The notes under the pieces were generated by a model. It ran no database searches. It was not told the origin of the DNA and saw only the letters and a program-made list of their open reading frames with translations. The translations under genes were made by a program, and so were the position numbers. Shown here piece by piece: positions 5,914 to 13,734 of a DNA stretch of 23,230 nucleotides (its first letter is position 1; each line of letters begins with the position of its first letter). Origin of the DNA: Flavobacterium psychrophilum (GTDB taxonomy: Bacteria > Bacteroidota > Bacteroidia > Flavobacteriales > Flavobacteriaceae); NCBI GenBank assembly GCA_945872245.1, contig CAMBZB010000035.1, positions 1 through 23,230 of the forward strand. The letters are read 5' to 3'.

Positions 5914-7842
5914 ATGCAATTCAAACACCCAGATATTCTCTATTTTTTATTTTTACTGGTCATACCAATTTTGGTTCATTTGTTTCAATTGCGCCGTTTC
6001 AAAAAAGAATATTTCACGAATGTGCGTTTCTTGAAGGAACTTTCCATACAAACCCGAAAGAGCTCTAGAATCAAAAAATGGTTGCTTTTAGCCACGCGCT
6101 TACTATTGTTATCTTTCATAATTATTGCTTTTGCACAACCTTTTTTTAAGGCCAAGGACACTAAAAACAATACTAACGAAATGTATATTGTTTTGGACAA
6201 TTCCTTTTCGATGCAAGCCAAAGGTCAAAAGGGGGAGCTTCTGAAAAGAGCCATACAGGAATTGTTAGAAAACACACCCGAAAACCAAACGTTTTCCCTG
6301 ATTACCAATTCCCAAACGTTTTGGAATACCGACATCAAATCCATTAGGACAGAATTACAAAATCTAAAATATAGTGCTTTGCCCTTTCAACTCGAGAGTG
6401 CGATGGCAAAAATAAAATCCAGAAAATCAGTTTTCAACAAGGATATTGTTGTGATTACTGACGCCGTTAGCTTAGAACCCAAACAACTGAAAAGTATTGA
6501 CAATGATTTCAATACTTATTTCATCGTTCCAGAAGCGGAACAAAAAAACAACGCTTCGATTGACAGCGTTTTTATTCACCAAACTTTGGATGATTTCTAT
6601 GAAATTGGCTTGAAATTATCGTCTTTTGGCGAAAACGAAAAAGAACTTCCAGTCGCCTTATACAATCAAAACAAACTGATTGCAAAAACACTGACTAAAT
6701 TGGAAACCAAAGACAAAACAATCTATTTTACTATTCCAAAAAAAGATTTTCACGGTTATGCTTCCATTATTGACAAAGGATTGGAATATGACAACACTTT
6801 GTTTTTCAGTGTTTCGAAACCCAAAAAAATCAATATTATCAGCATTGGTCAGCCTGAAAAAAGTAACTTCTTATCCAGAATTTATACCAATAACGAATTC
6901 AATTTCAACAATTTTGCGATTGGAACTTTGGACTACAATTCACTCGAGAAGCAAGATGCCATCGTGCTGAACGAACTAGATGAAATTCCGCAAGCCTTGC
7001 AAACCACCTTGAAATCATTTGTGGAAAAGGGAGGGAATCTTATACTTATTCCATCGGCAAAAACCTCACTAGGCAATATAAATTCATTTTTAGGCAATTT
7101 TGGAAACATCCAATTCAAAGCTCTTGAAAACAAAGAAAAGTTAATCGCTAAAATCAACTTCAATCATCCTTTATTTAGTGGCGTTTTCGAGAATAAAATT
7201 AACAATTTCCAATATCCCAAAACAAAAACTTCCTATGGAATAGCAAGCTCCAATCCAGCGGCTTTGTATTATGAAGACCAAACTCCGTTTTTGACTTCCA
7301 TCAGCAATCCAACTTCGTCGGTTTATGTTTTCACTGCGTCAATTAATCTGGAGAATTCCAATTTTCAACAATCGCCATTAATTGTTCCCACGTTTTACAA
7401 AATGGGAATAAACAATCTGAACAATGGCATTACCACCAGAACTATAGGAAAAAACAATCCGTTTTTGGTTGACGTGACATTATCAAAAGACGAAATTTTG
7501 AAAGTCAAAAACGATTTAGAAACCTTTATTCCGGTGCAACAAATTATGAATGACAAAGTAAAATTGACATTCAACGATTTTCCGGTCCAAGCTGGTAATT
7601 TCGGCATTTACAACCAAAAAGAACACTTGCAAGACATCAGTTTCAATTACAATAGAACTGAAAGTAATTTGGCTCTTACCAACGAAAATACACTTTCCGA
7701 ATATAAAATAATCGATTCCATCTCGACAGTTTTCAATACCTTGCATATCGACAGAACCGACAATCAAATTTGGAAATGGTTTGTTATATTTGCATTGCTT
7801 TTTCTGGTAACAGAAATGGCAATTATACGATTCGTAAAATAA
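5914..7842 (+). CDS. BatA-domain / VWA-like membrane protein
   Basis: A 642-residue membrane protein from the ATG at 5914. The N-terminus (MQFKHPDILYFLFLLVIPILVHLFQLRRFKK, shown in parts) matches the aerotolerance-regulator BatA N-terminal domain (PF07584): membrane segment about 9-24, LRRFKKEYFTNVRFL, then a second segment about 57-75 (WLLLATRLLLLSFIIIAFA). A von Willebrand A-like domain follows with MIDAS residues D95-N-S-F-S99. A middle part has a glutamine-amidotransferase-like strand (VLNELDEIP, then FVEKGGNLILIPS), and a third membrane segment closes the protein (about 618-638). Bat proteins were linked to oxygen tolerance in Bacteroides; this stand-alone type is common in Flavobacteriia and its job is not established. 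The dihydroorotase homologue follows after 28 bases, suggesting co-transcription. Confidence 0.85.
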   Translation: MQFKHPDILYFLFLLVIPILVHLFQLRRFKKEYFTNVRFLKELSIQTRKSSRIKKWLLLATRLLLLSFIIIAFAQPFFKAKDTKNNTNEMYIVLDNSFSMQAKGQKGELLKRAIQELLENTPENQTFSLITNSQTFWNTDIKSIRTELQNLKYSALPFQLESAMAKIKSRKSVFNKDIVVITDAVSLEPKQLKSIDNDFNTYFIVPEAEQKNNASIDSVFIHQTLDDFYEIGLKLSSFGENEKELPVALYNQNKLIAKTLTKLETKDKTIYFTIPKKDFHGYASIIDKGLEYDNTLFFSVSKPKKINIISIGQPEKSNFLSRIYTNNEFNFNNFAIGTLDYNSLEKQDAIVLNELDEIPQALQTTLKSFVEKGGNLILIPSAKTSLGNINSFLGNFGNIQFKALENKEKLIAKINFNHPLFSGVFENKINNFQYPKTKTSYGIASSNPAALYYEDQTPFLTSISNPTSSVYVFTASINLENSNFQQSPLIVPTFYKMGINNLNNGITTRTIGKNNPFLVDVTLSKDEILKVKNDLETFIPVQQIMNDKVKLTFNDFPVQAGNFGIYNQKEHLQDISFNYNRTESNLALTNENTLSEYKIIDSISTVFNTLHIDRTDNQIWKWFVIFALLFLVTEMAIIRFVK

Positions 7843-7870
7843 AACGAAATTCAAATAATTCAATATTATT

Positions 7871-9124
7871 ATGAACACAATTATCCGAGACGCCAAAATT
7901 ATAGATTCCGAAAGTCCTTTTCACAACCAAACCGTTGATATTTTGATTGTTGATGGTAGCATCAAAAAAATAGGAACTTCGCTTCCCAATACAGAAAATA
8001 CTACCGAAGTTAAACTTGACAATTTACACGTGTCTCAAGGTTGGTTCGACAGCAGTGTTTCGCTTGGAGAACCCGGTTTTGAAGAGCGGGAAACCATTGC
8101 AAACGGTTTAGATGTTGCTGCACGAAGTGGCTTCACGGCGATTGCATTGCAACCCAACACCTACCCGATTATGGACAATCAATCCCAAATCAATTTTGTA
8201 AAAAGCAAGGCAAATGGTTTTGCGACCCAACTTTTCCCAATTGGCGCCTTGACAAAAGGAAGCGAAGGCAAAGATATGACCGAGTTATTCGACATGAAAA
8301 ATGCGGGTGCGGTGGCTTTTGGAGATTACAACAAGAGTTTAGATAATGCCAATTTGCTAAAAATAGCCTTGCAATATGTGCAGGATTTTGATGGACTAGT
8401 CATTGCTTTCGCCGAAGATTCCAACATAAAAGGAAGCGGCGTTGCCAATGAAGGTATCGTTTCCACTAGATTGGGTTTGAAAGGAATTCCAAACTTGGCC
8501 GAAGAATTACAAATCGCCAGAAACTTTTTTTTACTTGAATATACTGGTGGAAAACTCCATATTCCAACTATTTCGACTGCAAAATCAGTTCAATTAATTA
8601 AGGACGCAAAAGCAAAAGGCTTGAACGTAACTTGCAGCGTCACCGTGCATCATTTAGCTTTAACCGATTCAACATTGGAAGGTTTTGATACTCGCTATAA
8701 AGTTTCACCACCGCTGAGAACTGAAATCGACAGAAAAGCATTGCTAGCGGGAATTCTGGATAATACGATTGATATGATTACCTCTGACCACAATCCAATT
8801 GACATTGAGCATAAAAAAATGGAATTTGATTTGGCCAAGAACGGAACAATAGGTTTGGAAAGTGCCTTTGGAGCTTTACTAACCGTACTGCCTTTAGAAA
8901 AAGTAATCGAAAAACTGACTGCTGGAAAAGCAACATTTGGAATCGAATCACAAACCATCGCTGAAGGAAGTAAAGCAAACATCACCTTATTCAATCCGAA
9001 TGGAAAAAGCAAATTCACCAAAGAAAACATCTTGTCAAAATCGAAAAATTCTGCTTTTCTCGGAATCGAAATAAATGGAAAAGCATACGGAATTTACAAT
9101 CAAGGAAAATTAGTTTTGAATTAA
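7871..9124 (+). CDS. Dihydroorotase homologue lacking metal-binding histidines (probable pseudo-enzyme)
   Basis: A 417-residue cytoplasmic amidohydrolase-superfamily protein aligned with PyrC-type dihydroorotases, which cyclise carbamoyl-aspartate in pyrimidine synthesis. The framework is intact: a GEPG-FEERETI segment (66-76), GFTAIALQPNT (87-97), VHHLALTD (259-266), KVSPPLR (277-283), TIDMITSDHNP (299-309) and GTIGLESAFG (325-334). The metal site is not. The usual D-x-H-x-H-L-R-E-P-G reads D60-S-S62-V-S64-L-G66-E-P-G, so both histidines are Ser and the substrate Arg is Gly. The later ligand histidines appear as Phe180 (VIAFAED) and Thr233 (HIPTIST); Asp306 remains. It resembles the inactive PyrX/PyrC' proteins that support aspartate transcarbamoylase structure. 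That role is inferred; no pyrB lies in the window. Confidence 0.85.
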   Translation: MNTIIRDAKIIDSESPFHNQTVDILIVDGSIKKIGTSLPNTENTTEVKLDNLHVSQGWFDSSVSLGEPGFEERETIANGLDVAARSGFTAIALQPNTYPIMDNQSQINFVKSKANGFATQLFPIGALTKGSEGKDMTELFDMKNAGAVAFGDYNKSLDNANLLKIALQYVQDFDGLVIAFAEDSNIKGSGVANEGIVSTRLGLKGIPNLAEELQIARNFFLLEYTGGKLHIPTISTAKSVQLIKDAKAKGLNVTCSVTVHHLALTDSTLEGFDTRYKVSPPLRTEIDRKALLAGILDNTIDMITSDHNPIDIEHKKMEFDLAKNGTIGLESAFGALLTVLPLEKVIEKLTAGKATFGIESQTIAEGSKANITLFNPNGKSKFTKENILSKSKNSAFLGIEINGKAYGIYNQGKLVLN

Positions 9125-9130
9125 AAATCT

Positions 9131-9460
9131 ATGAACCAAGACATCGAAAAAGGAAAAATAGCCGCCATAACAAGCTATATTTTAATCATTGGAGTTTTCA
9201 TTGCCATGTCTATGAATAGTGGCGAGGAAAAAAATACATTTGCCTCCTTCCATATTCGACAAGCGCTGGGTTTGTCTCTCATATTTATATCATTGGGATT
9301 GATAATCAGTAATTTTGACAGCCTAATGATTTCCATTTCCATGTGGATTTTCCTTTCTGTTTTATGGACTTATGGTATTTTTAGCGCTATCAATGGCGAA
9401 ACAAAACCAATTCCTCTATTAGGAAATTATTTCCAAAAATGGTTAGGAAACATTTCTTAA
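9131..9460 (+). CDS. Small membrane protein, Tic20/DUF4870-like
   Basis: A 109-residue protein with three predicted membrane helices (about 9-28, 44-61 and 65-86). The segments FASFHIRQALGL (38-49) and PIPLLGNYFQKWLG (93-106) are the hallmarks of the DUF4870/Tic20-like family: a helix-bounded F-H-x-R-Q-A motif and a C-terminal P-I-P-L-L-G tail. Bacterial members have no assigned function. The ATG lies only 6 bases after the dihydroorotase-like stop, so the two are almost surely one transcript. Confidence 0.75.
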   Translation: MNQDIEKGKIAAITSYILIIGVFIAMSMNSGEEKNTFASFHIRQALGLSLIFISLGLIISNFDSLMISISMWIFLSVLWTYGIFSAINGETKPIPLLGNYFQKWLGNIS

Positions 9461-9548
9461 AAATCCAAGTTCCAATACTATATGTTACTTTTATCCTTGT
9501 CAAGGTTTAGACTTTGAAAAAGATTCTTAGGACAAAAACTTCAAAAAA

Positions 9549-10190
9549 ATGAATCTATCGCTAGAATTTCTCATCAGAGAACCCAAAATAAAGCTCCACA
9601 AAAATCCACTTTTACTATTGCTTCACGGATACGGCAGCAACGAACAAGATTTATTTTCTTTTGCTGCGGAACTCCCTGAAGAATATTATATTGTTTCGGT
9701 TCGCGCCCCTTACAATTTGCAATACGGAAGTTATGCTTGGTATGCTATTAACTTTGATGCTGGCCAAAACAAATTTTCTGACAATGATCAGGCACGAATC
9801 TCTAGGGATTTAATAGCAAAATTCATTGACGAATTAATTGATAAATATCCCATTGACGCCACAAACGTGACTCTAATTGGTTTTAGTCAAGGTACAATTT
9901 TGAGTTATGCCGTAGCACTTTCACACCCTGAAAAAGTACAAAGAGTGGTGGCGATGAGTGGTTATATCAATCCCGAAATTCTAGAGGACAATTATTTAAA
10001 AAATTCATTTTCAAATCTGAAAGTATTCGCTTCACATGGCACTGCAGACCAAGTAATTCCAGTGGAATGGGGACGAAAAGCAAAACCCTTCTTGGAAAAT
10101 TTGGGAATAAAAACAACCTATAAAGAATACCCTATCGGACATGGTGTTTCCCCTCAAAATTTTTATGATTTCAAAAATTGGCTACTTTAA
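9549..10190 (+). CDS. Phospholipase/carboxylesterase family alpha/beta hydrolase
   Basis: A 213-residue cytoplasmic serine hydrolase of the PF02230 group (carboxylesterase, acyl-protein-thioesterase-like, YpfH-like). The oxyanion-hole strand LLLLHGYGSNEQDL (21-34), the nucleophile elbow G111-F-S113-Q-G115, the acid in HGTADQVIP (Asp167) and the base in PIGHGVS (His198) form a full catalytic triad at normal spacing. It should hydrolyse short acyl or thioester bonds; the natural substrate cannot be read from sequence. It follows the small membrane protein after 88 bases and may be the last gene of that operon. A compound hairpin repeat follows directly downstream. Confidence 0.88.
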   Translation: MNLSLEFLIREPKIKLHKNPLLLLLHGYGSNEQDLFSFAAELPEEYYIVSVRAPYNLQYGSYAWYAINFDAGQNKFSDNDQARISRDLIAKFIDELIDKYPIDATNVTLIGFSQGTILSYAVALSHPEKVQRVVAMSGYINPEILEDNYLKNSFSNLKVFASHGTADQVIPVEWGRKAKPFLENLGIKTTYKEYPIGHGVSPQNFYDFKNWLL

Positions 10191-10206
10191 AGAATTAGGC
10201 AGTAAA

Positions 10207-10268
10207 CAGTTTTTAGTGGTCAGTTGAGCACTGATAACTAAAAAACTGAATACCTGTCTGCCGACAGG
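10207..10268. repeat. Compound hairpin repeat, copy B, between convergent genes
   Basis: CAGTTTTTAGT (10207-10217) pairs with ACTAAAAAACTG (10237-10248, one extra A), with the inner TCAGT-TGAGC-ACTGA as in copy A at 4582. It is followed by a second hairpin, CCTGTC-TGCC-GACAGG (10253-10268). Like copy A it separates two convergent stop codons. Confidence 0.75.
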
Positions 10269-10282
10269 CATGCTAAACACTA

Positions 10283-10783
10283 CTATTTCTGGTATAACAA
10301 AGACTGAATGGTCTCGAATGAAACCGTTTCATCTTCATTGACAAAATACTTCAACAACACTTCTCCCCAATATTCTCCGTCACTATAATCGGCGATAATC
10401 CATCGGTGATTCAATATTCTTACTTTATTGATGATGAATTTATTGGCTCCTATTTGATCTTGACCCACATAAGGGTTTCCTTTGGGATTAGTATTCAAAT
10501 CCAATAATTTCTCAGTTACCAAAGGAATCAACTTCTCGACTTGAATTGTTTTCGTTGCGTTGTCAGGATTAAAATAATTTTGGGCATTTTCGTTTTTTGC
10601 CAAAGAAAAATAATTGGCATCAGCCAATTTATTTGTGATAGAATTTAAGCTGTCTTTCAGTTTTTTGTTTTGATTGGTAAATTTATTTTGTTCAAAAGTG
10701 AGTTCTTTACTGTAATACATATAAGTATAAACCGTAAAAAGAGCAGAAAGAATAAAAAGATAAAGCAATAATGATTTTTTCAT
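10283..10783 (-). CDS. Small membrane-anchored protein of unknown function
   Basis: A 166-residue protein not recognised as a named family. Residues 5-22 are a single N-terminal hydrophobic helix (LLLYLFILSALFTVYTYM), either an anchor or an uncleaved signal. Residues about 30-58 are charged and heptad-like (QNKKLKDSLNSITNKLADA), probably a short coiled coil. The C-terminal half is a compact alpha/beta region with RILNHRWIIADYSDGEYWGEVLLKYF. The gene starts 12 bases after the stop of the metallo-hydrolase gene and is probably co-transcribed with it. The layout suggests a periplasm-facing soluble domain, an inference from topology only. Confidence 0.7.
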   Translation of the reverse strand: MKKSLLLYLFILSALFTVYTYMYYSKELTFEQNKFTNQNKKLKDSLNSITNKLADANYFSLAKNENAQNYFNPDNATKTIQVEKLIPLVTEKLLDLNTNPKGNPYVGQDQIGANKFIINKVRILNHRWIIADYSDGEYWGEVLLKYFVNEDETVSFETIQSLLYQK

Positions 10784-10795
10784 TTTATGTTAATT

Positions 10796-11560
10796 TTAAA
10801 GGGTAATTTCTAAGTTATCATAAGCCAAATAAACGTTTTTTGGAAGTTTTTGTTGTACTTCTTCATGAAAACCCAAAATATGACTAATATGGGTAAGATA
10901 GGCTTTTTCAGGTTGAATTAAAGTTATAAAATCCAAAGCCTCCTGTAAATTGAAATGTTTCGCATGCGGTTCTTCCCTTAGGGCATTTATTACCAAAATC
11001 TTTACATTTTTTAATTTTCCAATTTCGATTTCATCTATAGTCTTCACATCCGTTAAATAGGCAAAATCATCAATTCGGTAACCAAAAACCTGAAGATCAC
11101 CGTGCATAACATTAACGGGGATTGCTGTTTTGTTGCCAATAGGAAAAGGTTGATTATTGACTACCTCAATCGGTTTTACGGAGGGTGCTCCCGGGTATTT
11201 GTTCTTGGTTTCAAAAACATAGTCAAATCTTTTTTTTAGATTGTCGATTACCCGTTGATGGGCATATATAGGTATTTCTCCTTGCCTAAAATTAAATGGG
11301 CGAATGTCATCCAAGCCTGCGGTATGATCCGAATGCTCATGGGTATATAAAATCCCGTCTACTTTTTGGCAATTTGAAGCCAGCATTTGTTGCCTGAAAT
11401 CAGGTCCGCAATCTATTACAAAAGAATATTTTTCCCAGGAAATCCAAACAGAAACGCGAAGTCTTTTGTCCCTGATATCTGTACTTTGGCAAACAGAATG
11501 ATGGCTACCTATAATAGGTATTCCTTGTGATGTACCGGTTCCTAAAAAATATATATTCAT
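10796..11560 (-). CDS. Metallo-beta-lactamase fold hydrolase, PhnP/RNase Z-like
   Basis: A 254-residue cytoplasmic enzyme. The start is FLGTGTSQGIP (5-15), a strand-loop typical of PhnP and RNase Z-like members. Metal ligands follow in order: H74-E-H76-S-D78-H79, His153 (VMHGD), Asp171 (YLTDV) and His224 (LTHISH). The family includes phosphodiesterases acting on cyclic phosphates or RNA ends. No phosphonate genes are nearby, so a phn role is unlikely; a general phosphodiesterase is the safer reading. It heads a two-gene leftward unit with the small anchored protein and has its own -7 element upstream. Confidence 0.87.
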   Translation of the reverse strand: MNIYFLGTGTSQGIPIIGSHHSVCQSTDIRDKRLRVSVWISWEKYSFVIDCGPDFRQQMLASNCQKVDGILYTHEHSDHTAGLDDIRPFNFRQGEIPIYAHQRVIDNLKKRFDYVFETKNKYPGAPSVKPIEVVNNQPFPIGNKTAIPVNVMHGDLQVFGYRIDDFAYLTDVKTIDEIEIGKLKNVKILVINALREEPHAKHFNLQEALDFITLIQPEKAYLTHISHILGFHEEVQQKLPKNVYLAYDNLEITL

Positions 11561-11587
11561 CTAGCATCGTTTTTGCCAATTATTTTA

Positions 11588-11595
11588 CAAAAATA
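11588..11595 (-). promoter_or_regulatory. Minus-strand -7 element (TATTTTTG) for the metallo-hydrolase unit
   Basis: Plus-strand CAAAAATA is TATTTTTG on the minus strand, 27 bases before the ATG at 11560. It fits TAnnTTTG; no clear -33 partner. Confidence 0.45.
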
Positions 11596-11629
11596 GGTTT
11601 AATTCTCTTTCATTAGAAACCTAATTAAT

Positions 11630-11637
11630 TAACTTTG
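11630..11637 (+). promoter_or_regulatory. Bacteroidota -7 element (TAACTTTG) for the 486-residue protein gene
   Basis: TAACTTTG matches TAnnTTTG exactly and ends 27 bases before the ATG at 11665. It is back to back with the minus-strand element at 11588-11595. Confidence 0.5.
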
Positions 11638-11664
11638 TAACATATCAGCCCTATTAATATAAAA

Positions 11665-13125
11665 ATGGAAACAGAAATAAAACTGAAAGGTGACAAAGTC
11701 ATCGAACAAATTCCTTCCATAAAAGACAAAGCGCTTCGTATCAATCTGAACGAAAATATTTATGGGACTTTTGCAGAAATTGGAGCTGGACAAGAAACTG
11801 TTAGACATTTCTTCAGAGCTGGCGGCTCTTCAGGGACGATTGCAAAAGCCACTTCAGCTTATGATAAAGATTTCAGTGATGTCATTTATGGAGTCGAAAG
11901 TGATGGCCGCTATGTGACCGAAAGCAGACTTAAAAAGATGCTTTCACACGAAGTGGAACTAATAGAAAAAAGGCTAAGCAGAATAAAACACCCCGAAAAA
12001 ATGTTTTTTAGCTACGCCAATACAGTGGCTACCATTGACTTTGCCAAACAATTCAAAGGACACGGATGGGTTGGTATTCGGTATCAAATTGACCCTACAG
12101 AAGGTTACAACGATATCATTCTTCATATCCGTTTTAAAGAAACAGATGTTCGATTACAGCAAGAAACTTTAGGAATATTGGGCGTTAACCTAATTTATGG
12201 TGCCTATTATAAATACAACGAACCCAAACGATTGTTGCGATATTTATACGATCACTTGGATAAAGACCAACTAGAAATAGACACTATCAACTTTTCCGGA
12301 CCTCGTTTTGCTGATGTGGACAATCGTTTAATGAGTTTGCAATTGGTAAAAAACGGAATGACAGACGCCGTTATTTTCGATCCCAAAGGCAATAATATAC
12401 TTCCCGCAGCCTTATTATACAAAAAAAATATTCTCGCCTTAAGGGGTAGTTTTCGTCCTGTTACCAAAGTAAACATGGACATGTACAAGGAGTCTTTAAA
12501 AATGTTCCTGGAAGAGAACAAAGTTGATGCAGAAAACACCTTGGTTCTCTTTGAAATTACACTGTCAAATTTACGTTCTGACGGCGAAATAGATGAACGA
12601 GATTTTATGGATCGAGCAGAATTGCTTTGTTCGCTAGGGCAAACAGTAATGATTTCGAATTTTCAGGAATATTATAGAGTGGTTGAATATTTTGCAAAAT
12701 ACACTAAAGCCAGAATGGGATTGGCGATGGGTGTAAACAATTTAGTCGATATCTTTGACGAAAAATACTACCGCCATTTGAGTGGTGGAATTCTAGAGGC
12801 TTTCGGAAAATTATTTTACCGCGATATGAAAGTATTCCTATATCCAATGCTGGATGAAAACGGAGTAATTGTTACCTCAGAGACTTTAAAAGTGCATCCA
12901 AGAATGAAAGAACTATATAAATTCTTCAAGTTCAATGGAAAAGTAGTCGACATTACAAACTATAATCCGAAAAACTTGGAAGTTTTCTCCCGAGAAGTAT
13001 TAAAAATGATCAGTGAAAATAAACCGGGTTGGGAATCAATGTTACCAACCGGTGTTGCTGAAATCATCAAAGAACAGGAACTTTTCGGTTACAATCCTAG
13101 CAAATTATTAGAAAAAAGCAGCTAG
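11665..13125 (+). CDS. Conserved 486-residue protein of unknown function
   Basis: A soluble protein with no signal peptide or membrane helix. It is highly ordered in appearance: LRINLNENIYGTFAEIGAGQ near the start, a glycine/serine loop RAGGSSGT (51-58), then long alternating alpha/beta segments with FSYANTVATIDFA, GWVGIRYQ, LGILGVNLIYGA, TINFSGPRFADVD and LGQTVMISNF. From memory, close homologues occur in many Bacteroidota under automatic labels such as 'TonB-dependent receptor' or nicotinate-nucleotide adenylyltransferase. Neither fits: there is no TonB box, plug, barrel or signal peptide, and no HxGH nucleotidyltransferase motif. Many conserved charged positions suggest a cytoplasmic enzyme. 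It has its own promoter and terminator, so it is monocistronic. Function not assigned. Confidence 0.85.
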   Translation: METEIKLKGDKVIEQIPSIKDKALRINLNENIYGTFAEIGAGQETVRHFFRAGGSSGTIAKATSAYDKDFSDVIYGVESDGRYVTESRLKKMLSHEVELIEKRLSRIKHPEKMFFSYANTVATIDFAKQFKGHGWVGIRYQIDPTEGYNDIILHIRFKETDVRLQQETLGILGVNLIYGAYYKYNEPKRLLRYLYDHLDKDQLEIDTINFSGPRFADVDNRLMSLQLVKNGMTDAVIFDPKGNNILPAALLYKKNILALRGSFRPVTKVNMDMYKESLKMFLEENKVDAENTLVLFEITLSNLRSDGEIDERDFMDRAELLCSLGQTVMISNFQEYYRVVEYFAKYTKARMGLAMGVNNLVDIFDEKYYRHLSGGILEAFGKLFYRDMKVFLYPMLDENGVIVTSETLKVHPRMKELYKFFKFNGKVVDITNYNPKNLEVFSREVLKMISENKPGWESMLPTGVAEIIKEQELFGYNPSKLLEKSS

Positions 13126-13155
13126 TTCAAATTATAAAATTAGTGTTACATATAG

Positions 13156-13196
13156 AAGGCCAAGAGAGCAATGTTGTTTTCTTGGCCTTTATTCTT
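13156..13196 (+). terminator. Rho-independent terminator after the 486-residue protein gene
   Basis: AAGGCCAAGA (13156-13165) is an exact inverted repeat of TCTTGGCCTT (13180-13189) with a 14-base loop, followed by TATTCTTT. It sits 30 bases after the stop. Confidence 0.75.
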
Positions 13197-13214
13197 TATT
13201 CTGAACTTGAGAAT

Positions 13215-13667
13215 TTATTTTAAGATTTGCGCAGCATGCTCTTTGGTTTTTACATCAGAGATTACTTCGTCTATTACACCATTCTCATCGATTACAAATG
13301 TAGTTCTGTGAATCCCGTCATATTCTTTCCCCATGAACTTTTTTGGCCCCCATACCCCAAATGCCTGAATAACCGATTTGTCCTCGTCTGCCAATAACGG
13401 AAACGGGAAATCATATTTTTCCTTGAACTTCGCTTGAGCCTTTGCAGCATCAGCACTTACCCCTAAAAGTTCATAATTATTGGCTTGAAAACGCTCGAAA
13501 TTATCCCTTAAATCACAGGCTTCGGCTGTGCATCCTGGTGTATTTGCTTTTGGATAAAAGAAAACCACTAATTTCTTTCCTTTATAATCGGCTAATTTAT
13601 GAGATTTTCCATCTTGATCTAATCCTGAAAAACTAGGTGCGAGATCCCCTTTTTTTAATGTTGTCAT
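13215..13667 (-). CDS. bcp: Thioredoxin-dependent thiol peroxidase (Bcp/PrxQ peroxiredoxin)
   Basis: A 150-residue cytoplasmic peroxiredoxin that reduces hydrogen peroxide and organic peroxides using thioredoxin. The AhpC/TSA fold starts with GDLAPSFSGLDQDGK; the active site is P39-x3-T43-x2-C46, inside YPKANTPGCTAEAC. Cys46 is peroxidatic and Cys51, five residues on, is the resolving cysteine of the Bcp type. HRTTFVID near the C-terminus holds the conserved Arg. Length fits the family. It is divergent from the endonuclease III gene across a 67-base gap; both protect against oxidative damage, though a shared control is not shown. Confidence 0.95.
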   Translation of the reverse strand: MTTLKKGDLAPSFSGLDQDGKSHKLADYKGKKLVVFFYPKANTPGCTAEACDLRDNFERFQANNYELLGVSADAAKAQAKFKEKYDFPFPLLADEDKSVIQAFGVWGPKKFMGKEYDGIHRTTFVIDENGVIDEVISDVKTKEHAAQILK

Positions 13668-13719
13668 AATTTGAGTTTATAAGTTTAGGAGTTTATACGT
13701 TTAGTTGTTAAATTGTACC

Positions 13720-13727
13720 CAAAAATA
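13720..13727 (-). promoter_or_regulatory. Minus-strand -7 element (TATTTTTG) for bcp
   Basis: Plus-strand CAAAAATA reads TATTTTTG on the minus strand, 52 bases upstream of the bcp ATG. Exact TAnnTTTG match; it lies only a few bases from the nth start, so the two promoters would overlap. Confidence 0.4.
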
Positions 13728-13734
13728 AACTAAA

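Noticed and set aside
5835..6068. A 77-codon rightward frame over the start of the BatA-domain gene
   Set aside because: It overlaps the BatA gene in another frame, has no family resemblance and covers two promoter elements.
10796..11560. PhnP of a phosphonate operon
   Set aside because: The fold fits, but no phosphonate-degradation genes are in the window; a general phosphodiesterase is safer.
11665..13125. TonB-dependent receptor or nucleotidyltransferase label
   Set aside because: No signal peptide, TonB box, plug or barrel features, and no HxGH motif.
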